Assembly: GCF_013179805.1 (NCBI RefSeq)
Contig: NZ_SRRZ01000133.1
Coordinates: 1 to 20,066, forward strand
DNA from: Microcoleus asticus IPMA8
GTDB taxonomy: Bacteria > Cyanobacteriota > Cyanobacteriia > Cyanobacteriales > Microcoleaceae
Length of the DNA stretch: 20,066 nt
Direction of reading: 5' to 3'
Positions 20,007 through 20,066 of this stretch are shown in pieces. A model generated the notes under the pieces. The model was not told the DNA's origin, ran no database searches, and saw only the letters and a list, made by a program, of their open reading frames with translations. The number at the start of each line of letters is the position of its first letter. Positions within the stretch are counted from its first letter, which is position 1. A program made the translations under genes and the position numbers.

Positions 20007-20047
20007 AAAAAAAGATAGGCAGCAGAGTTGTTACACGCTTGCCTATC
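20007..20047 (-). terminator. Intrinsic terminator for a minus-strand gene beyond the right edge
   Basis: Read on the minus strand, an 8-bp stem (GATAGGCA 20014-20021 with TGCCTATC 20040-20047) with an 18-nt loop is followed by seven T (20013-20007). The gene it serves lies outside the window. Confidence 0.7.
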
Positions 20048-20066
20048 CAAAAAAATAATGATACCA

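Overview
The window looks like a chromosomal segment of a filamentous cyanobacterium of the Oscillatoria/Microcoleus kind (inference). The evidence is many HIP1 octamers (GCGATCGC, e.g. near 80, 247 and 4767), cyanobacterium-specific genes (ndhL with its DUF3007 partner, a BicA bicarbonate transporter, a VTE5-like phytol kinase, a descendant of the trifunctional Ser/Thr/His kinases) and many heptameric short tandem repeats and hairpin elements between genes. No phage, integrase, transposase gene, CRISPR array or rRNA is visible.

Layout. 1-3250 (+): a possible tail of an upstream gene, a family 2 glycosyltransferase, then bicA with a structured leader and a clear terminator. 3495-4336 (-): a DinB-fold protein and a small dimeric alpha/beta-barrel protein. 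4510-5241 (+): phytol kinase-like membrane protein. 5389-5538 (-): a 49-residue ORF that is easily missed. 6038-12368 (+): a long same-strand run of pncB, nadD, an NrtR-type regulator, a PchB/AroQ chorismate mutase-like enzyme, nadE, an RTX-DUF192 fusion and a stand-alone Csx3-family protein. 12943-15330 (-): a histidine kinase corresponding to the C-terminal half of giant cyanobacterial kinases. 15433-17209 (-): a doubtful ORF, a repeat-bearing intergenic stretch and a lysine/alanine-rich lipoprotein. 17890-19584 (-): ndhL, DUF3007 and trpA, with a terminator after trpA. 19783-19867 (+): an intronless tRNA-Leu(UAA). The right edge holds a terminator for a minus-strand gene outside the window.

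How it works together. pncB, nadD and nadE encode the three Preiss-Handler steps from nicotinate to NAD+. The overlapping NrtR-like gene has a degenerate Nudix box and is the obvious candidate regulator. Directly downstream, with short spacing, are two unexpected genes: ten RTX nonapeptides fused to DUF192, and a Csx3/Crn3-like protein that keeps the His/His/Asp/Arg/His set known from the archaeal ring nuclease. This NAD-synthesis, RTX-DUF192 and Csx3 neighbourhood is the most unusual part of the window. A second theme is heptamer repeat arrays that supply the stop codon of pncB, the stop codon of the DUF3007 gene and the start codon of trpA.
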